This document shows positions 1 through 9,349 of a stretch of 64,000 bases of DNA, one piece after another. The notes beneath the pieces were generated by a model that was not told the DNA's origin, did not search any database, and saw nothing but the letters and a program-made list of their open reading frames with translations. A program made the position numbers and the translations under genes. The first letter of the stretch is position 1, and the number at the start of each line of letters is the position of its first letter. The stretch is from Lichenicoccus roseus (GTDB taxonomy: Bacteria > Pseudomonadota > Alphaproteobacteria > Acetobacterales > Acetobacteraceae): NCBI RefSeq assembly GCF_005844085.1, contig NZ_VCDI01000004.1, positions 1 through 64,000 on the forward strand. The letters are read 5' to 3'.

Positions 1-66
1 GCCCTTGAGGACCGCAATGGTCCCGCGGGCAGAAGCGACGTCGTCTTCGACCAGAAGCACACGCAT
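1..66 (-). CDS. Response regulator, N-terminal fragment (CtrA-like)
   Basis: Only the first 22 codons are inside the window; the gene continues off the left edge. They read MRVLLVEDDVASARGTIAVL followed by KG, a receiver-domain start with the acidic pair (EDD) that binds Mg2+ near the phosphorylated Asp. The wording is close to the N-terminus of CtrA, the alphaproteobacterial cell-cycle response regulator. Receiver domain is solid; CtrA itself is an inference from 22 residues, and another OmpR-type regulator is possible. The ATG lies at 64-66 with no strong Shine-Dalgarno. Confidence 0.65.
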   Translation of the reverse strand, partial: MRVLLVEDDVASARGTIAVLKG

Positions 67-366
67 TTTCACCACCATCAGGATCACGACCCACGCGGAT
101 GATGAACTCACGTTCTCGTGAATACAAGTTGAAGCTGACGGTTATGACAAGTCGACGCAAGTAAACAGAAAATAACCAGACCAGTATACTGGGAATTACC
201 GGCGCCTGCGAGACAAGGCTATCATATTGCGAGTTTGCAATGAAACCTCGGCGGGGCCTGAGTTTCGGTCCATGCAATCATTATCTGGAAGCACCTGGAG
301 GACAACGGGCGGAGCCGATACCGGCTCCGCCCTTGCGAAACAATACTGACAAAGCTGCTCTGTTAG
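67..366. other. AT-richer intergenic region, no gene
   Basis: About 300 bases between the CtrA-like start (66, reading left) and the aldolase stop (367, also reading left). Bases 120-240 are clearly richer in A/T than the surrounding genes and probably hold the promoter of the left-hand regulator. No GANTC methylation site or canonical CtrA box (TTAA-N7-TTAA) was recognised by eye. A perfect hairpin at 307-332 is listed separately. The short forward ORF from 240 (71 codons) looks like chance coding. Confidence 0.6.
307..332 (-). terminator. Perfect 11-bp hairpin after the aldolase gene
   Basis: GGGCGGAGCCG-ATAC-CGGCTCCGCCC forms an 11-bp perfect stem with a 4-base loop, 35 bases beyond the aldolase stop on the minus strand. 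No U-tract follows on either strand, so it may be a GC-type terminator or an RNA 3'-end stabiliser rather than a classic intrinsic terminator. Confidence 0.5.
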
Positions 367-1263
367 TCAGATCTTTACTGTGGAGGCCTGATAGATCTCG
401 TCAATGGCAGCAGCGAGGGCAGCGTCGAACTCGGCATCGCTCATCGCCGCCCTGAGTTCGTCGATCAGGGCCCGCGAGAAGCTCGCGATCATGCCGTGGT
501 TGGCCGCGAGGCGCCGGCAGGCATCGGAACGCTTGTAGCCACCCGAAAGCGCCACCACGCGCGCCACCCGGTCGTGCGCAATCAGCGGCGCGTAGGTGTC
601 CGGCACATCCGGGATGGTCAGCTTCAGCATGACCTGCTGGCCGTCCGGAAGGGCATCCAGGCCCTTCCGCAGCTCGGCCAGCAGGATGGCCTCCGCCGCC
701 GCCTTGTCGGGACTCTTGATCGAAACCTCCGGCTCCAGGATCGGCATCAATCCGTGGCGCGAGATCTGCGCCCCGATCTCGAACTGCTGGCGTGCGATGG
801 CGGCGATGCCCTCCTGCGACGGCAGGTTGACCACCGAGCGCATCTTGGTGCCGTAGACGCCGAGCTTCACGGCGCGCTCCAGCAGGGCATCCAGCCCCGG
901 GATCGGCTTCATCAGGCTGACCCCGTCGCGCTCGGCCTCCAGTCCCTTGTCGACCTTCAGGTACGGCACGATACCGCGCTGCTCCCAGAGATAGCTAGGC
1001 ACCGGACGGCCTTCCGCCTCGCCGTCCATGGTCTTCTCGAACAGGATGGCACCGATGACCTTCTCGCCGGTAAAGGCGGGCGAGGTCATGATCCGCACGC
1101 GCATCTCGTGCATCTTCTGGAACATCTCGGCCTCGCCTTCATAGGCGCTGTCCGGAATGCCGTAGGCACGCAGCGCCCCTGGCGTCGATCCGCCGCTCTG
1201 ATCGAGCGCCGCGATGAAGCCGGCCTTCCCATGGGCCTGCTTCGTCATCCTGCTATCGACCAT
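367..1263 (-). CDS. fda: Class I fructose-bisphosphate aldolase
   Basis: Predicted 298-residue cytosolic aldolase that splits fructose 1,6-bisphosphate into dihydroxyacetone phosphate and glyceraldehyde 3-phosphate. It matches the short bacterial class I family: an N-terminal GFIAALDQSGGS block (the Asp and Ser contact substrate), ILFEKTM, a LEPEVSI motif, and MLKLTIP carrying the likely Schiff-base Lys. Start ATG 1261-1263 is chosen because AAGGA sits 9 bases upstream; the in-frame ATG at 1272 is too close to that Shine-Dalgarno. The frame stays open upstream to 1368. It is the only glycolytic enzyme in this part of the window and feeds the triose pool used by the pentose-phosphate operon at 32-42 kb. 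Confidence 0.9.
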   Translation of the reverse strand: MVDSRMTKQAHGKAGFIAALDQSGGSTPGALRAYGIPDSAYEGEAEMFQKMHEMRVRIMTSPAFTGEKVIGAILFEKTMDGEAEGRPVPSYLWEQRGIVPYLKVDKGLEAERDGVSLMKPIPGLDALLERAVKLGVYGTKMRSVVNLPSQEGIAAIARQQFEIGAQISRHGLMPILEPEVSIKSPDKAAAEAILLAELRKGLDALPDGQQVMLKLTIPDVPDTYAPLIAHDRVARVVALSGGYKRSDACRRLAANHGMIASFSRALIDELRAAMSDAEFDAALAAAIDEIYQASTVKI

Positions 1264-1381
1264 GATCGTCATCCTTGTCCTGGTTGCTGCACCGGGCGGT
1301 CTCCGGCTCCTGCCGGCCACCCCGGTCAAATCGGCCGAAATCTGACATGCCGCGTCGAGATCGTGCAATCCTCCGAGGCGC

Positions 1382-3046
1382 TCACCGGTTGCGGTTCAGG
1401 GGAGCGGTCAGCGAGACCGGCTGGATCGCCGAAGCCTGCGGCGCCGTGGATCGGGCCGACGCGGAACTCCCGGCACCGGCCTTCAGCCCGGGATAGTCGG
1501 CGTACAGTCCGAGCTGCACGCCGTTGGTCCAGCCGAAGCCGATCTGGGTGGCATACTCGCCGCCCGCGCCGGCACCACCATCGGTGCGGGTGACATCGTA
1601 TTTTTCCACCAGCTTGCCGAGGCTGCCGAAGCCGGCGCTGACATTGGCGGTCCAGCGCGCCGCGATGGTGTAGGCGAGGTCGTTCTCGCCGTAGTTCCGG
1701 AAGCCCTCGGTGGCGAGCCACTGCACCGGCGCCCAGCCATTCGGGAAGTCCCATTGCTGGCCGCTGGCGATCGTCGTGGTCGCCACGCCGCCGACCTGCA
1801 GCAGGCGCTGGCGCAGCGAGACCGCCACCTTGTGCGCCTGGGCCTGCGTGGCGATGCCGAACACCAGCGGGTAGACGGTGGCGGCCGAGTATACTCCGGT
1901 GCTCTTGCCGGTGCTGCGCAGGATGTCGACGAAGGCGCCGGAGCTGTCGTCCCACATCAACCGCTGGATCGCCGCCTTGCGGACGGCGGCAGCGGCGGCA
2001 TAGCGCGCGGAGGCCGCCTGGTTGCCGGCCTGCTGCTCACCGACTGCCAGCGCCGCCTCTAGGCCGTACAGCAGGCTGTTGAGGTCGGGCGGCACGATCT
2101 CGGTGGTGCGTATGGTGGACAAGGTCTTGCCGTCGGTGAGCCAGCGCGAGGAGAAGTCCCAGCCAGACTCCGCCGCCGCACGCAGGTCGCGATACACCGT
2201 CGTCGCGACGCGGCCGGATCCGGTGGCGGTGGCGACATCGTCGGCGTAGGACTCGTCGCGGGGCGCGTCGCGCTCGTCCCAGTAGCGGTTCAGCACGGTG
2301 CCGTCCCAGAGCCGGACCACGTTGTGCGCGGCAGCCCCCGGGGCGAGCCCGTCGGCGCCGCGCATCCAGTACGCGTATTCGGTGAGCAGCTCCGGCAGGT
2401 ACTGCCGGAACACGCCGGCGCCGCGACGCCTGGCCACCAGTGCCAGCATGGTCGCGAAGAAGGGCGGCTGCGAGCGGCTCAGGTAATAGGAGCGGTTGCC
2501 GTTCGGAATGTGCCCGAAGGTCCGGATCTCGTAGGCGAAATCGTCGATGATGGCGTCCGAGAGGTCGCTGCGGCCGGACTGCTCGAGGCCGACCAGGTCG
2601 AAGAAGGTGTCCCAGTAATAGAGCTCGTTGAAGCGTCCGCCGGGGACGACATAGGGCTGCGGCAGCGGCAGCAGCGACGCATACGGCGAGCCGGCCGGCG
2701 CGGTCTGGGTCAGCGTGGTCCAGAGCCCGTCGATGTAGCTGCGGATCGGCTGGCCCGCGGAGGCCAGCGGAATGGTCGGGCCGGGCGGACCCGACGTGAA
2801 CGCCAGGTCGACGAAGCCGGCGAGCGAGAACCCCGGCTGCCGGCGGGCGAGGGCGTACAGGGTGTTGATGGCGAACGGCGGTGCCTTGGGGACCAGGTCG
2901 CAGAAGGTCTTCTGGTCCGGATAGAGCGGCGTCAGCTGCGCCGCCGGGAACAGGGTGGGGAATTCCAGCGACGGCGGCGCCGGCTGCGCCTCGGTCGCGA
3001 CCGACAAGGCAAGCGTCCCCACGGCGACCAGGATGGTGCGATACAT
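1382..3046 (-). CDS. treA: Periplasmic alpha,alpha-trehalase (GH37)
   Basis: 554 residues; hydrolyses trehalose to two glucoses in the periplasm. A signal peptide covers about residues 1-20 (ATEAQ-type cleavage region). Both GH37 signatures are present: PGGRFNELYYWD at 135-146 and QWDFPNGWAP near 430. The glycine-rich GGAGAGGEY block lies near 490. The SGWDFSSRW motif carries the expected catalytic acid Asp, and VEKYDV carries the expected base Glu, by analogy with E. coli TreA. Length is typical. Together with the intracellular trehalose-producing treXZY operon at 49.8-56.4 kb, this suggests separate synthesis inside and salvage outside. It has its own upstream gap of 80 bases. Confidence 0.93.
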   Translation of the reverse strand: MYRTILVAVGTLALSVATEAQPAPPSLEFPTLFPAAQLTPLYPDQKTFCDLVPKAPPFAINTLYALARRQPGFSLAGFVDLAFTSGPPGPTIPLASAGQPIRSYIDGLWTTLTQTAPAGSPYASLLPLPQPYVVPGGRFNELYYWDTFFDLVGLEQSGRSDLSDAIIDDFAYEIRTFGHIPNGNRSYYLSRSQPPFFATMLALVARRRGAGVFRQYLPELLTEYAYWMRGADGLAPGAAAHNVVRLWDGTVLNRYWDERDAPRDESYADDVATATGSGRVATTVYRDLRAAAESGWDFSSRWLTDGKTLSTIRTTEIVPPDLNSLLYGLEAALAVGEQQAGNQAASARYAAAAAVRKAAIQRLMWDDSSGAFVDILRSTGKSTGVYSAATVYPLVFGIATQAQAHKVAVSLRQRLLQVGGVATTTIASGQQWDFPNGWAPVQWLATEGFRNYGENDLAYTIAARWTANVSAGFGSLGKLVEKYDVTRTDGGAGAGGEYATQIGFGWTNGVQLGLYADYPGLKAGAGSSASARSTAPQASAIQPVSLTAPLNRNR

Positions 3047-3126
3047 GACGTCCCCCGACAGCTTCTTGTTGCCGGCATCATCGAGCCGGCAGGAAACCGG
3101 TCAAGGCGTGTAACGATCCGTTGCGA

Positions 3127-4338
3127 TCACATCGAGGACATTGCGTGTGACGCCGGCGGGACGACCTGCGGGAACACCAGCCTGATTGTGGTCCCGACGC
3201 CCGGCTTGGACTCCAGCTCGAAGCGGCCACGCGACTGCTCCACGAACCCCTTCACCATCGACAGGCCAAGCCCGGTCCCCTTGCCGAGCGCCTTGGTGGT
3301 GAAGAACGGCTCGGTGGCGCGCCGGGCAACCTCGGCATCCATGCCCGATCCGCGATCGGTGACCGCGATCTCGATGGCCGGCGTGCCGTCAGGCCCGGAC
3401 GGCGGCCGCAGCCGGGTGCTGACGCCGATGCTGCTTCCGGCGGGTACCGCGTCGGCGGCGTTGCGCACCAGGTTGAGCAACGCCATTTCCAGCTGGCTGG
3501 CATCGAGCGACGTCACCAGCGGCTCCGGCGCGAGGTCGAGCGTGACCTCCACCGTCGATCCCGCCATCTGGTCGAGGATGCTGTCGCAGTTGGCGAGCGT
3601 CTCGTTCACGTCCAGCAGCTGGTCGTCATGGAACTGCCGCCTGGCGAAGGACAGCATCTGGTCGGTCAGCTTCGATGCCCGCCTCGCCCCCCAGCTGGCG
3701 CGCTCGATCTGCTTCGCCCGTCGCTCGCTGCTGGGTTCGACCGCCAGCCGCTCGAGGTTGGCCAGCACGATGGTCATCAGGTTGTTGAACTCGTGCGCGA
3801 GGCTGGACGCCATCGCGCCAAGGGTCTCCATGCGCTGCGACTGCTGCAGCACCGCCTCGGCATCGCGCCGCCGCGTCACGTCGATCTGGCTGGCGAAGTG
3901 GTAGACGAGGTTGCCGCCGGTATCGATCACCGGGCTGATGAACAGTGCATTCCAGAACGAGGATCCGTCCTTGCGGTAGTTCACCATCTCGAGATGCACG
4001 TCCTGCGAGGCGCGAAGCGCGCGGCGGATCTCGTCGATGGCTTCCGGATCGGTGCCGTCGCCCTGCAGGAAGCGGCAGTTCCGTCCGATGATCTCCTCCT
4101 GGCTGTAGCCGGTCAGCAGCTCGAAGGCGCGGTTGCAGAACACGATCGGGTTGTCGGGCTGGTGCGGATCGGTCAGCACCATCGGCATCCGGCTCATCTG
4201 GACGGCGGCAAAGAAGATGTCGGTATGACCTGCCTTGGTGCCCGCGGCGGCGCCTCCCGACGCGATCACGTTGCGTCCGCCGGACACGTGGTGTCCGGGT
4301 GCCTCTGGCGTGTCAGTCGGATCGGTCGGTTCGGTCAT
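3127..4338 (-). CDS. LOV-domain (blue-light) sensor histidine kinase
   Basis: 403 residues from ATG 4338, the most plausible start; the frame is open to 4518. Residues about 40-155 form a LOV domain: GRNCRFLQ holds the photo-adduct Cys88, N69 and N130 sit at flavin-contact positions, and Q151 (ASQIDVT) matches the flavin-flipping Gln. The kinase follows, with phospho-acceptor H182 in SLAHEFNNL and an ATPase domain with N (LVRNAADA), DRGSGM and GKGTGLGLS boxes. Such proteins bind FMN and change autophosphorylation in blue light. There is no transmembrane segment, so it is cytosolic. A single-domain response regulator is transcribed divergently 133 bases away and is the obvious partner. The Shine-Dalgarno is weak. 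Confidence 0.9.
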   Translation of the reverse strand: MTEPTDPTDTPEAPGHHVSGGRNVIASGGAAAGTKAGHTDIFFAAVQMSRMPMVLTDPHQPDNPIVFCNRAFELLTGYSQEEIIGRNCRFLQGDGTDPEAIDEIRRALRASQDVHLEMVNYRKDGSSFWNALFISPVIDTGGNLVYHFASQIDVTRRRDAEAVLQQSQRMETLGAMASSLAHEFNNLMTIVLANLERLAVEPSSERRAKQIERASWGARRASKLTDQMLSFARRQFHDDQLLDVNETLANCDSILDQMAGSTVEVTLDLAPEPLVTSLDASQLEMALLNLVRNAADAVPAGSSIGVSTRLRPPSGPDGTPAIEIAVTDRGSGMDAEVARRATEPFFTTKALGKGTGLGLSMVKGFVEQSRGRFELESKPGVGTTIRLVFPQVVPPASHAMSSM

Positions 4339-4471
4339 CGTGCATCCATCCAGGCCGGCGCCCCGCACTGTTCCGATCACACCGGCGTATATTCGCCGGG
4401 GTGCCCAGGACACCCGGAGGAACGATAGAGCCGGCACCGCGTCTGGGTTCCTGAAGTCGGAGACCATTCGC

Positions 4472-4840
4472 GTGTGTGTGCTGCTGGTGGAAGACGAGAC
4501 CCTGATCCGGGAGGTCATGGCGGAGAGCCTGCAGGATGCCGGCTACGAGGTGGTGGAAGTCGATAGCGGCTCCGTCGCCGTCGAGATGCTGCGCCAGCCG
4601 CCCCGTCGCTTCACCGCCCTGGTGACCGACTTCCACATGCCGGGCGGGGTGGACGGTTCGCAGGTGGCGGCAAGCGTCCGGGAGAAGTTCCCGGAGATCC
4701 CGGTCATCATCGCGTCCGGTCGCCCGGAGGCGCTGCAACCGCGCTGGCGCGATGATTACGACTACCGGCTGCTCAGGAAGCCCTACCTGCCGAGCGAACT
4801 GATCACGCTGCTGCACACCCTGATCGGACCGCCTGCCTAG
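4472..4840 (+). CDS. Single-domain response regulator
   Basis: 122 residues, receiver domain only, no output domain. Visible are the acidic pocket (VEDE), the phospho-acceptor Asp in TDFHMPGG, the switch Ser in IIASGR and the conserved Lys in LRKPY. The GTG start at 4472 is preferred because GGAG lies 9 bases upstream and the protein then begins VCVLLVEDE; the longer frame from 4235 runs across the divergent kinase start and has no receiver homology. Next to the LOV kinase it probably receives the phosphate, acting as a phosphate sink or protein-binding output in the manner of LovR-type regulators. Confidence 0.85.
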   Translation: MCVLLVEDETLIREVMAESLQDAGYEVVEVDSGSVAVEMLRQPPRRFTALVTDFHMPGGVDGSQVAASVREKFPEIPVIIASGRPEALQPRWRDDYDYRLLRKPYLPSELITLLHTLIGPPA

Positions 4841-4936
4841 CGCTGGCTCTCCTTAAGGACGGTTGTCACCAGAGTTTCATGCCGTTCAACCGGTCCAGAA
4901 ACTAAGACGGGACGTCAGCATCTCGTCAGGCTTCTC

Positions 4937-7204
4937 GTGATCAAAGATATCGGTGCCGTTCGGCCGCTTGTGGCACTTGCCCTCGGCATCCTGACCCCCT
5001 GCGCACTGGAGCGGCCGGCCGCGGCGCAGGCTGCCCCGCCGGCGCTGCCCGGAGCCGCCAAGCCGCCGCCGGCTCGGCCGCCCGAGCCCACCGAGCATGT
5101 CCAGGTCAACGGGCATGTCTTCCCCGGCGCCGCCACGGCGCAGGCGCCGTCGCAAGGATCGCTCAAGCAGATCCAGCCGACCGCGGTGATCGGCCAGCGC
5201 TTCATCCAGGAGAACGTGCCGGCTACCTCGAACTACGACGACATCATCCGATTGACGCCGAGCGCCATGGATATCGATCCGAACGGACCCGGCCTGCAAC
5301 AGGATTTCGGGCAGAGCATACGCGGCCTGCAATACACCCAGTTCAGCGTGCTGTTCGACGGGGTCCAGGTTCCGGGCTCGCCAAGCAACCTCTCGCCGCA
5401 ACCGGCGGCCTACTTCGTCGCGCACGATCTCTCCGGCATCGTCGTCAACCGCGGTCCGGGACCCGCCTCGACCGTCGGCTCGGCGACCTTCGGCGGCGAC
5501 GTCGAGCTCACTTCGCGCGATCCATCCACCACCATGCGGTTCAATCCGTACGCCACCTTCGGCAGCTTCGGGACCAAGCTCTACGGGCTGCAGATCGATA
5601 CCGGAAAGCTTGGCGGAATATTCGGCGACGGCCGCCTGCTTATCGACATCCAGCGCAACGAGAGCCGCGGGGCCTTGACGGGCACGAGCGACGAACGCCG
5701 CAACCTGTTCGCCAAGTATGTCCAGCCGATCGGCGTCGACACCGTCCTGACCGCGGCGGTCAATCTCGACAACGCCGTCACCGATACGCCCTACGGCACG
5801 CCGCTGGCCCTGATCAACGAGTATGGCCGCAACTTCTCGCTGAACGCCGACCCGCGTTCGCAGGCCTACGGTCCATACAACCGGGACAACTACACGACGG
5901 ATTTCGAATACATCAAACTCGATCATGATTTCGGCAGCGGGCTCAAGGTCTCGGACCAGGCCTATACGACAGCCTTCTATCATCGCGGAACACAGACCTC
6001 GGACACCTCGCTCAGCACCCCGAACCTCACCACCACCGCAACCCGGTCGTACTACCTGAACGGCGTGCGCACGACCTTGGACAACGATGTTCCGGGGGCA
6101 GCCTACAAGAACGACTACCGTGCCTGGGGCGACATCCTGCGCCTGACCTATGATACGCGCTACGGCCAGCTTCGCACCGGCGCCTGGTTCGAGACCGAGG
6201 ACAACCCGCTCTACAAGACCAACGTGGTGCTGACGCGCGACGACCTGCCCTACACGACATCGCGGACGGCGTCGCCGTTCCAGTATGACTATTTCGACCG
6301 CCTGACGACGGCGCAGCCTTACATCGAGTTCGCGTGGAAGCCGACGACGCGGCTGACGGTGACGGTCGGAGTCAAATACAGCTCGGTCACCCGCGAGCTG
6401 AAGGGACCGCTGGTACGCACCATCAAGGGGCCGGCGAACGACAACGCGACCTACAACAAGGCGCTGCCCTCGATCGACGTGAACTACCGGGTCGCGACCG
6501 GGCTGTCGGTCTATGCGCAGGCCGCCAAGGGCTTCCTGACGCCGCCGCTCAACGTGTTCTACGCGTCCATCGTGAACAGCGTGCAGCCGTCAAGCACCGA
6601 CAACTACCAGGTCGGAACCGTGTATCAGCACAAGTGGCTGTCGGCGGATGCCGACCTCTATTACATCCGTTACCAGGACTACATCGCCGCCACCACGCTC
6701 GGCACCAACACGCTGTACACCAACCAGGGCTCGGCGCATTTCAAGGGCGTGGAAGTCGAGGCGACGGCGCAGATCGGATACGGCTTCGCGTTGTACGCCA
6801 ACGGTTCGCTCAACGATGCCAACTATCTCAACGGCGCGTCGGTCGCCCAGGCACCACGCCGAACCGCCGTCGCCGGCCTGCTGTTCGACCGCGCCAATGT
6901 GGCGCTCGAAGGCGACCGGGTCGGGTTCTCCCTGCTCGACAAGGATGTGGGGCCGCAATGGGGCGTGGATACCGGCTTCGTCAACAAGTACCCGATCAAG
7001 TCATACGACACGCTCGATCTCTCCGTGCATTACATCCTTCCGGTGCTCCATGGTCGTCGTGTCGAACTCGGCATGCAGGCGACCAACCTGTTGAACAATC
7101 TCAGCCTGATCGGCTACGCGGGAGCCGCCGCCGGGAACGGTGCGCCGCTCTACTGGGTCCATCCCGGCCGCGGCCTGTTCTTCAATATCGCCGCCGTCAT
7201 CTGA
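4937..7204 (+). CDS. TonB-dependent outer-membrane receptor
   Basis: 755 residues from GTG 4937. A signal peptide ends near AAAQ (about residue 31), followed by a Pro/Ala-rich linker. The plug domain spans about 75-200 (QSIRGLQYTQFSVLFDGVQVPG, with the Gly-Gly turn GSATFGGDVEL), then a beta-barrel ends in a C-terminal FFNIAAVI strand. Such receptors take up siderophores, cobalamin or sugars using TonB energy; the substrate cannot be told from sequence. There is no TonB, ExbBD or Fur-type box next to it. A small secreted protein starts 21 bases downstream and may be co-transcribed. The start is uncertain: the Shine-Dalgarno is weak. Confidence 0.88.
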   Translation: MIKDIGAVRPLVALALGILTPCALERPAAAQAAPPALPGAAKPPPARPPEPTEHVQVNGHVFPGAATAQAPSQGSLKQIQPTAVIGQRFIQENVPATSNYDDIIRLTPSAMDIDPNGPGLQQDFGQSIRGLQYTQFSVLFDGVQVPGSPSNLSPQPAAYFVAHDLSGIVVNRGPGPASTVGSATFGGDVELTSRDPSTTMRFNPYATFGSFGTKLYGLQIDTGKLGGIFGDGRLLIDIQRNESRGALTGTSDERRNLFAKYVQPIGVDTVLTAAVNLDNAVTDTPYGTPLALINEYGRNFSLNADPRSQAYGPYNRDNYTTDFEYIKLDHDFGSGLKVSDQAYTTAFYHRGTQTSDTSLSTPNLTTTATRSYYLNGVRTTLDNDVPGAAYKNDYRAWGDILRLTYDTRYGQLRTGAWFETEDNPLYKTNVVLTRDDLPYTTSRTASPFQYDYFDRLTTAQPYIEFAWKPTTRLTVTVGVKYSSVTRELKGPLVRTIKGPANDNATYNKALPSIDVNYRVATGLSVYAQAAKGFLTPPLNVFYASIVNSVQPSSTDNYQVGTVYQHKWLSADADLYYIRYQDYIAATTLGTNTLYTNQGSAHFKGVEVEATAQIGYGFALYANGSLNDANYLNGASVAQAPRRTAVAGLLFDRANVALEGDRVGFSLLDKDVGPQWGVDTGFVNKYPIKSYDTLDLSVHYILPVLHGRRVELGMQATNLLNNLSLIGYAGAAAGNGAPLYWVHPGRGLFFNIAAVI

Positions 7205-7224
7205 CGGTGCCGGGGAGCCGTCCC

Positions 7225-7569
7225 ATGCATCCGCAACGCCTGTTGTTCATGTCAGCACTCGCCCTGCTGGGCCTCCTCCCCGCTGGCCAGCCAGCCGTTG
7301 CCGAGGCGGCCGGGCCGAGTTGCGCAGCCATCCGGTCCAGCTTCCAGACCGGCGCCTTCGACGGCCGGGAAGCCATCGTCGATGCGTTGCAGGACCATCT
7401 TCGCGCCGCGGGCGCCGACAAGCCGCTCGGGCGGGACGGCAAGGTCCAGGCCATCCTCATGGCCGTCCTGCGCTGCCAGGCCCTGGGACAGGGGAATTTC
7501 TTCCGCGCCCTGGATCGCACGGTGGCCCAGGTCGAGCAGGAGCGCGCGCAACGGCACGGCCACGACTAG
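7225..7569 (+). CDS. Small secreted protein of unknown function
   Basis: 114 residues with an N-terminal signal peptide (about residues 1-28, ending PAVAEA). The mature part of about 86 residues contains two Cys (SCAA near its start, LRCQALG in the middle) that could form a disulfide. It is Ala/Arg/Gln-rich and predicted helical, with no domain I recognise. GGGGAG precedes the ATG by 8 bases, so translation is well supported. It lies 21 bases behind the TonB-dependent receptor and may be a periplasmic accessory. Its stop overlaps the convergent gene by 4 bases (CTAG). Confidence 0.7.
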   Translation: MHPQRLLFMSALALLGLLPAGQPAVAEAAGPSCAAIRSSFQTGAFDGREAIVDALQDHLRAAGADKPLGRDGKVQAILMAVLRCQALGQGNFFRALDRTVAQVEQERAQRHGHD

Positions 7570-8804
7570 GCTCGGTCGTAGCCGATCGTGGCCGGCAGCT
7601 CGCTTCGGGCGATGATCGTCATGATCGCGAACAGGAAAAGAAGCGGTGGCGTCGCCGCTGAAAGTATCGCCAGGGCCGGAATGCCCAGGGCTTTCATGAC
7701 GAAGGGTGGATTGACCAGGGCGCTCGACCAGACGAGTATCGCAACGATGGTGATGCCCGGCCCGCGGACTTGCCGGGGCGACGTCAGGACCAGTGCGGCG
7801 GCGAGGGCGGACAGGACGGCGTCGTAGTTCGAGATGTGCGGCGCGCCGAGGGTGGCCGCCACCATGAAGACGATCATGCGGCGCCGCGTGTCCAGGATGG
7901 TGGCAAAACTCCAGCCGACGATGCCGGCGGCCGCCAGCGACGCGATGAGCTGGCCGACACCGGCGATACGCGATGAAAAACCAAGCACCAGGAGGTGCGC
8001 ATCCATGCTCTGCCCGGAGTAGCGTCCGGTCTCCTGCCAGGCGGCGAAATGCGCGTCCGTCCCGGAGATGAAATGGATCCAGGAAAGCCATGGATCCGCG
8101 CCCAGCATCGCCACGCTGAGGGCCAGCAGGGCTGCCGCTCCGAGGGTGAAGCCGATGCAGGCTCTACGGTTGCCTCCGCAGACAAGGGCTACCGGCACCA
8201 GCAGGGCGAACTGGGGCTTGAGCGTGAGGAGGGAGAGCACCAGCCCGGCCGCCAGGCCCCTACGCCGAAGGACCGCGAGGCCGGCGAGGATGATGCTTGC
8301 GGCGATGAAGCTGACCTGCCCCGCGCCGATGCACCACCCGGTGCCCGGCGAGAGGACGACAAGAAGGATTGCAAGGTCCCGCGCGGATCCGGTCGGCCAG
8401 CAGCGCGCCATGCAGGAGAGCAGCACGATGAGCGAAGCCGCGATCATGACCGGATAGATGAAACCGAACGGAAACGCGCCGATCATCATTGCGAACGGCA
8501 GCATCGTAGGCGGATAGACCCATGGGTGCAGGCCTGGGGGCACCCTGAGCCAGGCCTGGTGCGTCTTCACGAGGAGTTCGGTGAAGCGGCTGCCGTCGGC
8601 CAGGGTCGCGTAGTCTCCCAACTCCGCCAGCCGGCCGGCGGTGTGGAACACCATCAGGTCCGATCCGGGCGCGTTGCGGTAGAAGATCAAGCCCAAGCCG
8701 AAGCCCAGCAGGCCGAGGCACAGCATCGGCAGATAGACGATCGACGATGTGTGTAGGTCGGCCCCCGGGAGGGGAGGAACGGTCATGCGATCATCGGTCT
8801 TCAT
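7566..8804 (-). CDS. GT87-type (DUF2029) membrane glycosyltransferase
   Basis: 412 residues, about ten hydrophobic helices, and the loop signature of polyprenyl-phosphate-sugar-dependent glycosyltransferases (GT87): an acidic first periplasmic loop with GSDLMVFHTAGRL, then HPWVYPPTMLPF, then TLKPQFALLVP. Members transfer mannose or other sugars from a lipid carrier on the outer face of the inner membrane. It overlaps the convergent secreted protein gene by 4 bases. The start is uncertain (ATG 8804 or 8786; neither has a good ribosome site). It is not in an operon, and is distinct from the GT-C protein at 29.4-30.8 kb. Confidence 0.8.
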   Translation of the reverse strand: MKTDDRMTVPPLPGADLHTSSIVYLPMLCLGLLGFGLGLIFYRNAPGSDLMVFHTAGRLAELGDYATLADGSRFTELLVKTHQAWLRVPPGLHPWVYPPTMLPFAMMIGAFPFGFIYPVMIAASLIVLLSCMARCWPTGSARDLAILLVVLSPGTGWCIGAGQVSFIAASIILAGLAVLRRRGLAAGLVLSLLTLKPQFALLVPVALVCGGNRRACIGFTLGAAALLALSVAMLGADPWLSWIHFISGTDAHFAAWQETGRYSGQSMDAHLLVLGFSSRIAGVGQLIASLAAAGIVGWSFATILDTRRRMIVFMVAATLGAPHISNYDAVLSALAAALVLTSPRQVRGPGITIVAILVWSSALVNPPFVMKALGIPALAILSAATPPLLFLFAIMTIIARSELPATIGYDRA

Positions 8805-9349
8805 CCGATGAAGCTGCGCGGCCGGGATGAAGGAAACTCTAACCGCACGGTACTCGAACCAGGCATTTTGATCGTTCTGGACTTGTGGTGTTCGGGAGTG
8901 GACGCCTAGCTCATGCTGGTCGTCTGGCCATCGAATTGCGAGGGCCGGCGCATCCTGCCTACACCCGACGCCAGATCCTCCATCCTGCAGAGCTTTCGCA
9001 ACACGGTGATCTTGCGCCTCCGCGCGGAAATCTGAGACGGACCGGCGGCGTGGGCGCGATCCTTAACCAGCCAGACCTTCCTGAGGTCTCGCTGGCGCAT
9101 GCGCTGGAAGATGCGGTGCGCGTCGCCTGCCGGCGCGGCAATCTCCTCGGGAAGCGAAGGCTGTTGATGCAGGACCGGCCGAACGTGGCTGTTCACGCAT
9201 CCAGAGGTAAGGACTTGTTAACGACACCGGTCCATACTGATGTTTGACACCTTCATTTCCTGGCGTCACCGGCAATACCAGAACACCCAGGCGAGCGCGA
9301 CATCGGCGAGGCTGCCCTTTCGCGTCTCGTCCAAGCGAAGGATGTCGAG
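8805..9349. other. 545-base region without a convincing gene, upstream of pyp
   Basis: The gap separates the GT87 gene (reading left) from the photoactive-yellow-protein gene (reading right) and must contain promoters for both. Small frames exist on each strand (for example 8885-9247 forward, 8906-9196 reverse), but none has a ribosome site, a recognisable domain or a convincing start. Base composition falls toward the right end, and the first 70 bases of the next gene are only about 47% G+C. This may be the boundary of a transferred segment or a degraded gene. Confidence 0.5.

Noticed and set aside
4886-5983. 365-codon minus frame opposite the TonB-dependent receptor
   Set aside because: The plus strand has a clear signal peptide, plug and barrel; the reverse frame shows low-complexity Arg/Gly/Val composition only.
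8906-9196. 96-codon reverse frame in the gap upstream of pyp, starting GTG
   Set aside because: Sequence looks somewhat protein-like, but there is no ribosome site, no recognised domain and no support from neighbours. Left as a possible gene remnant.
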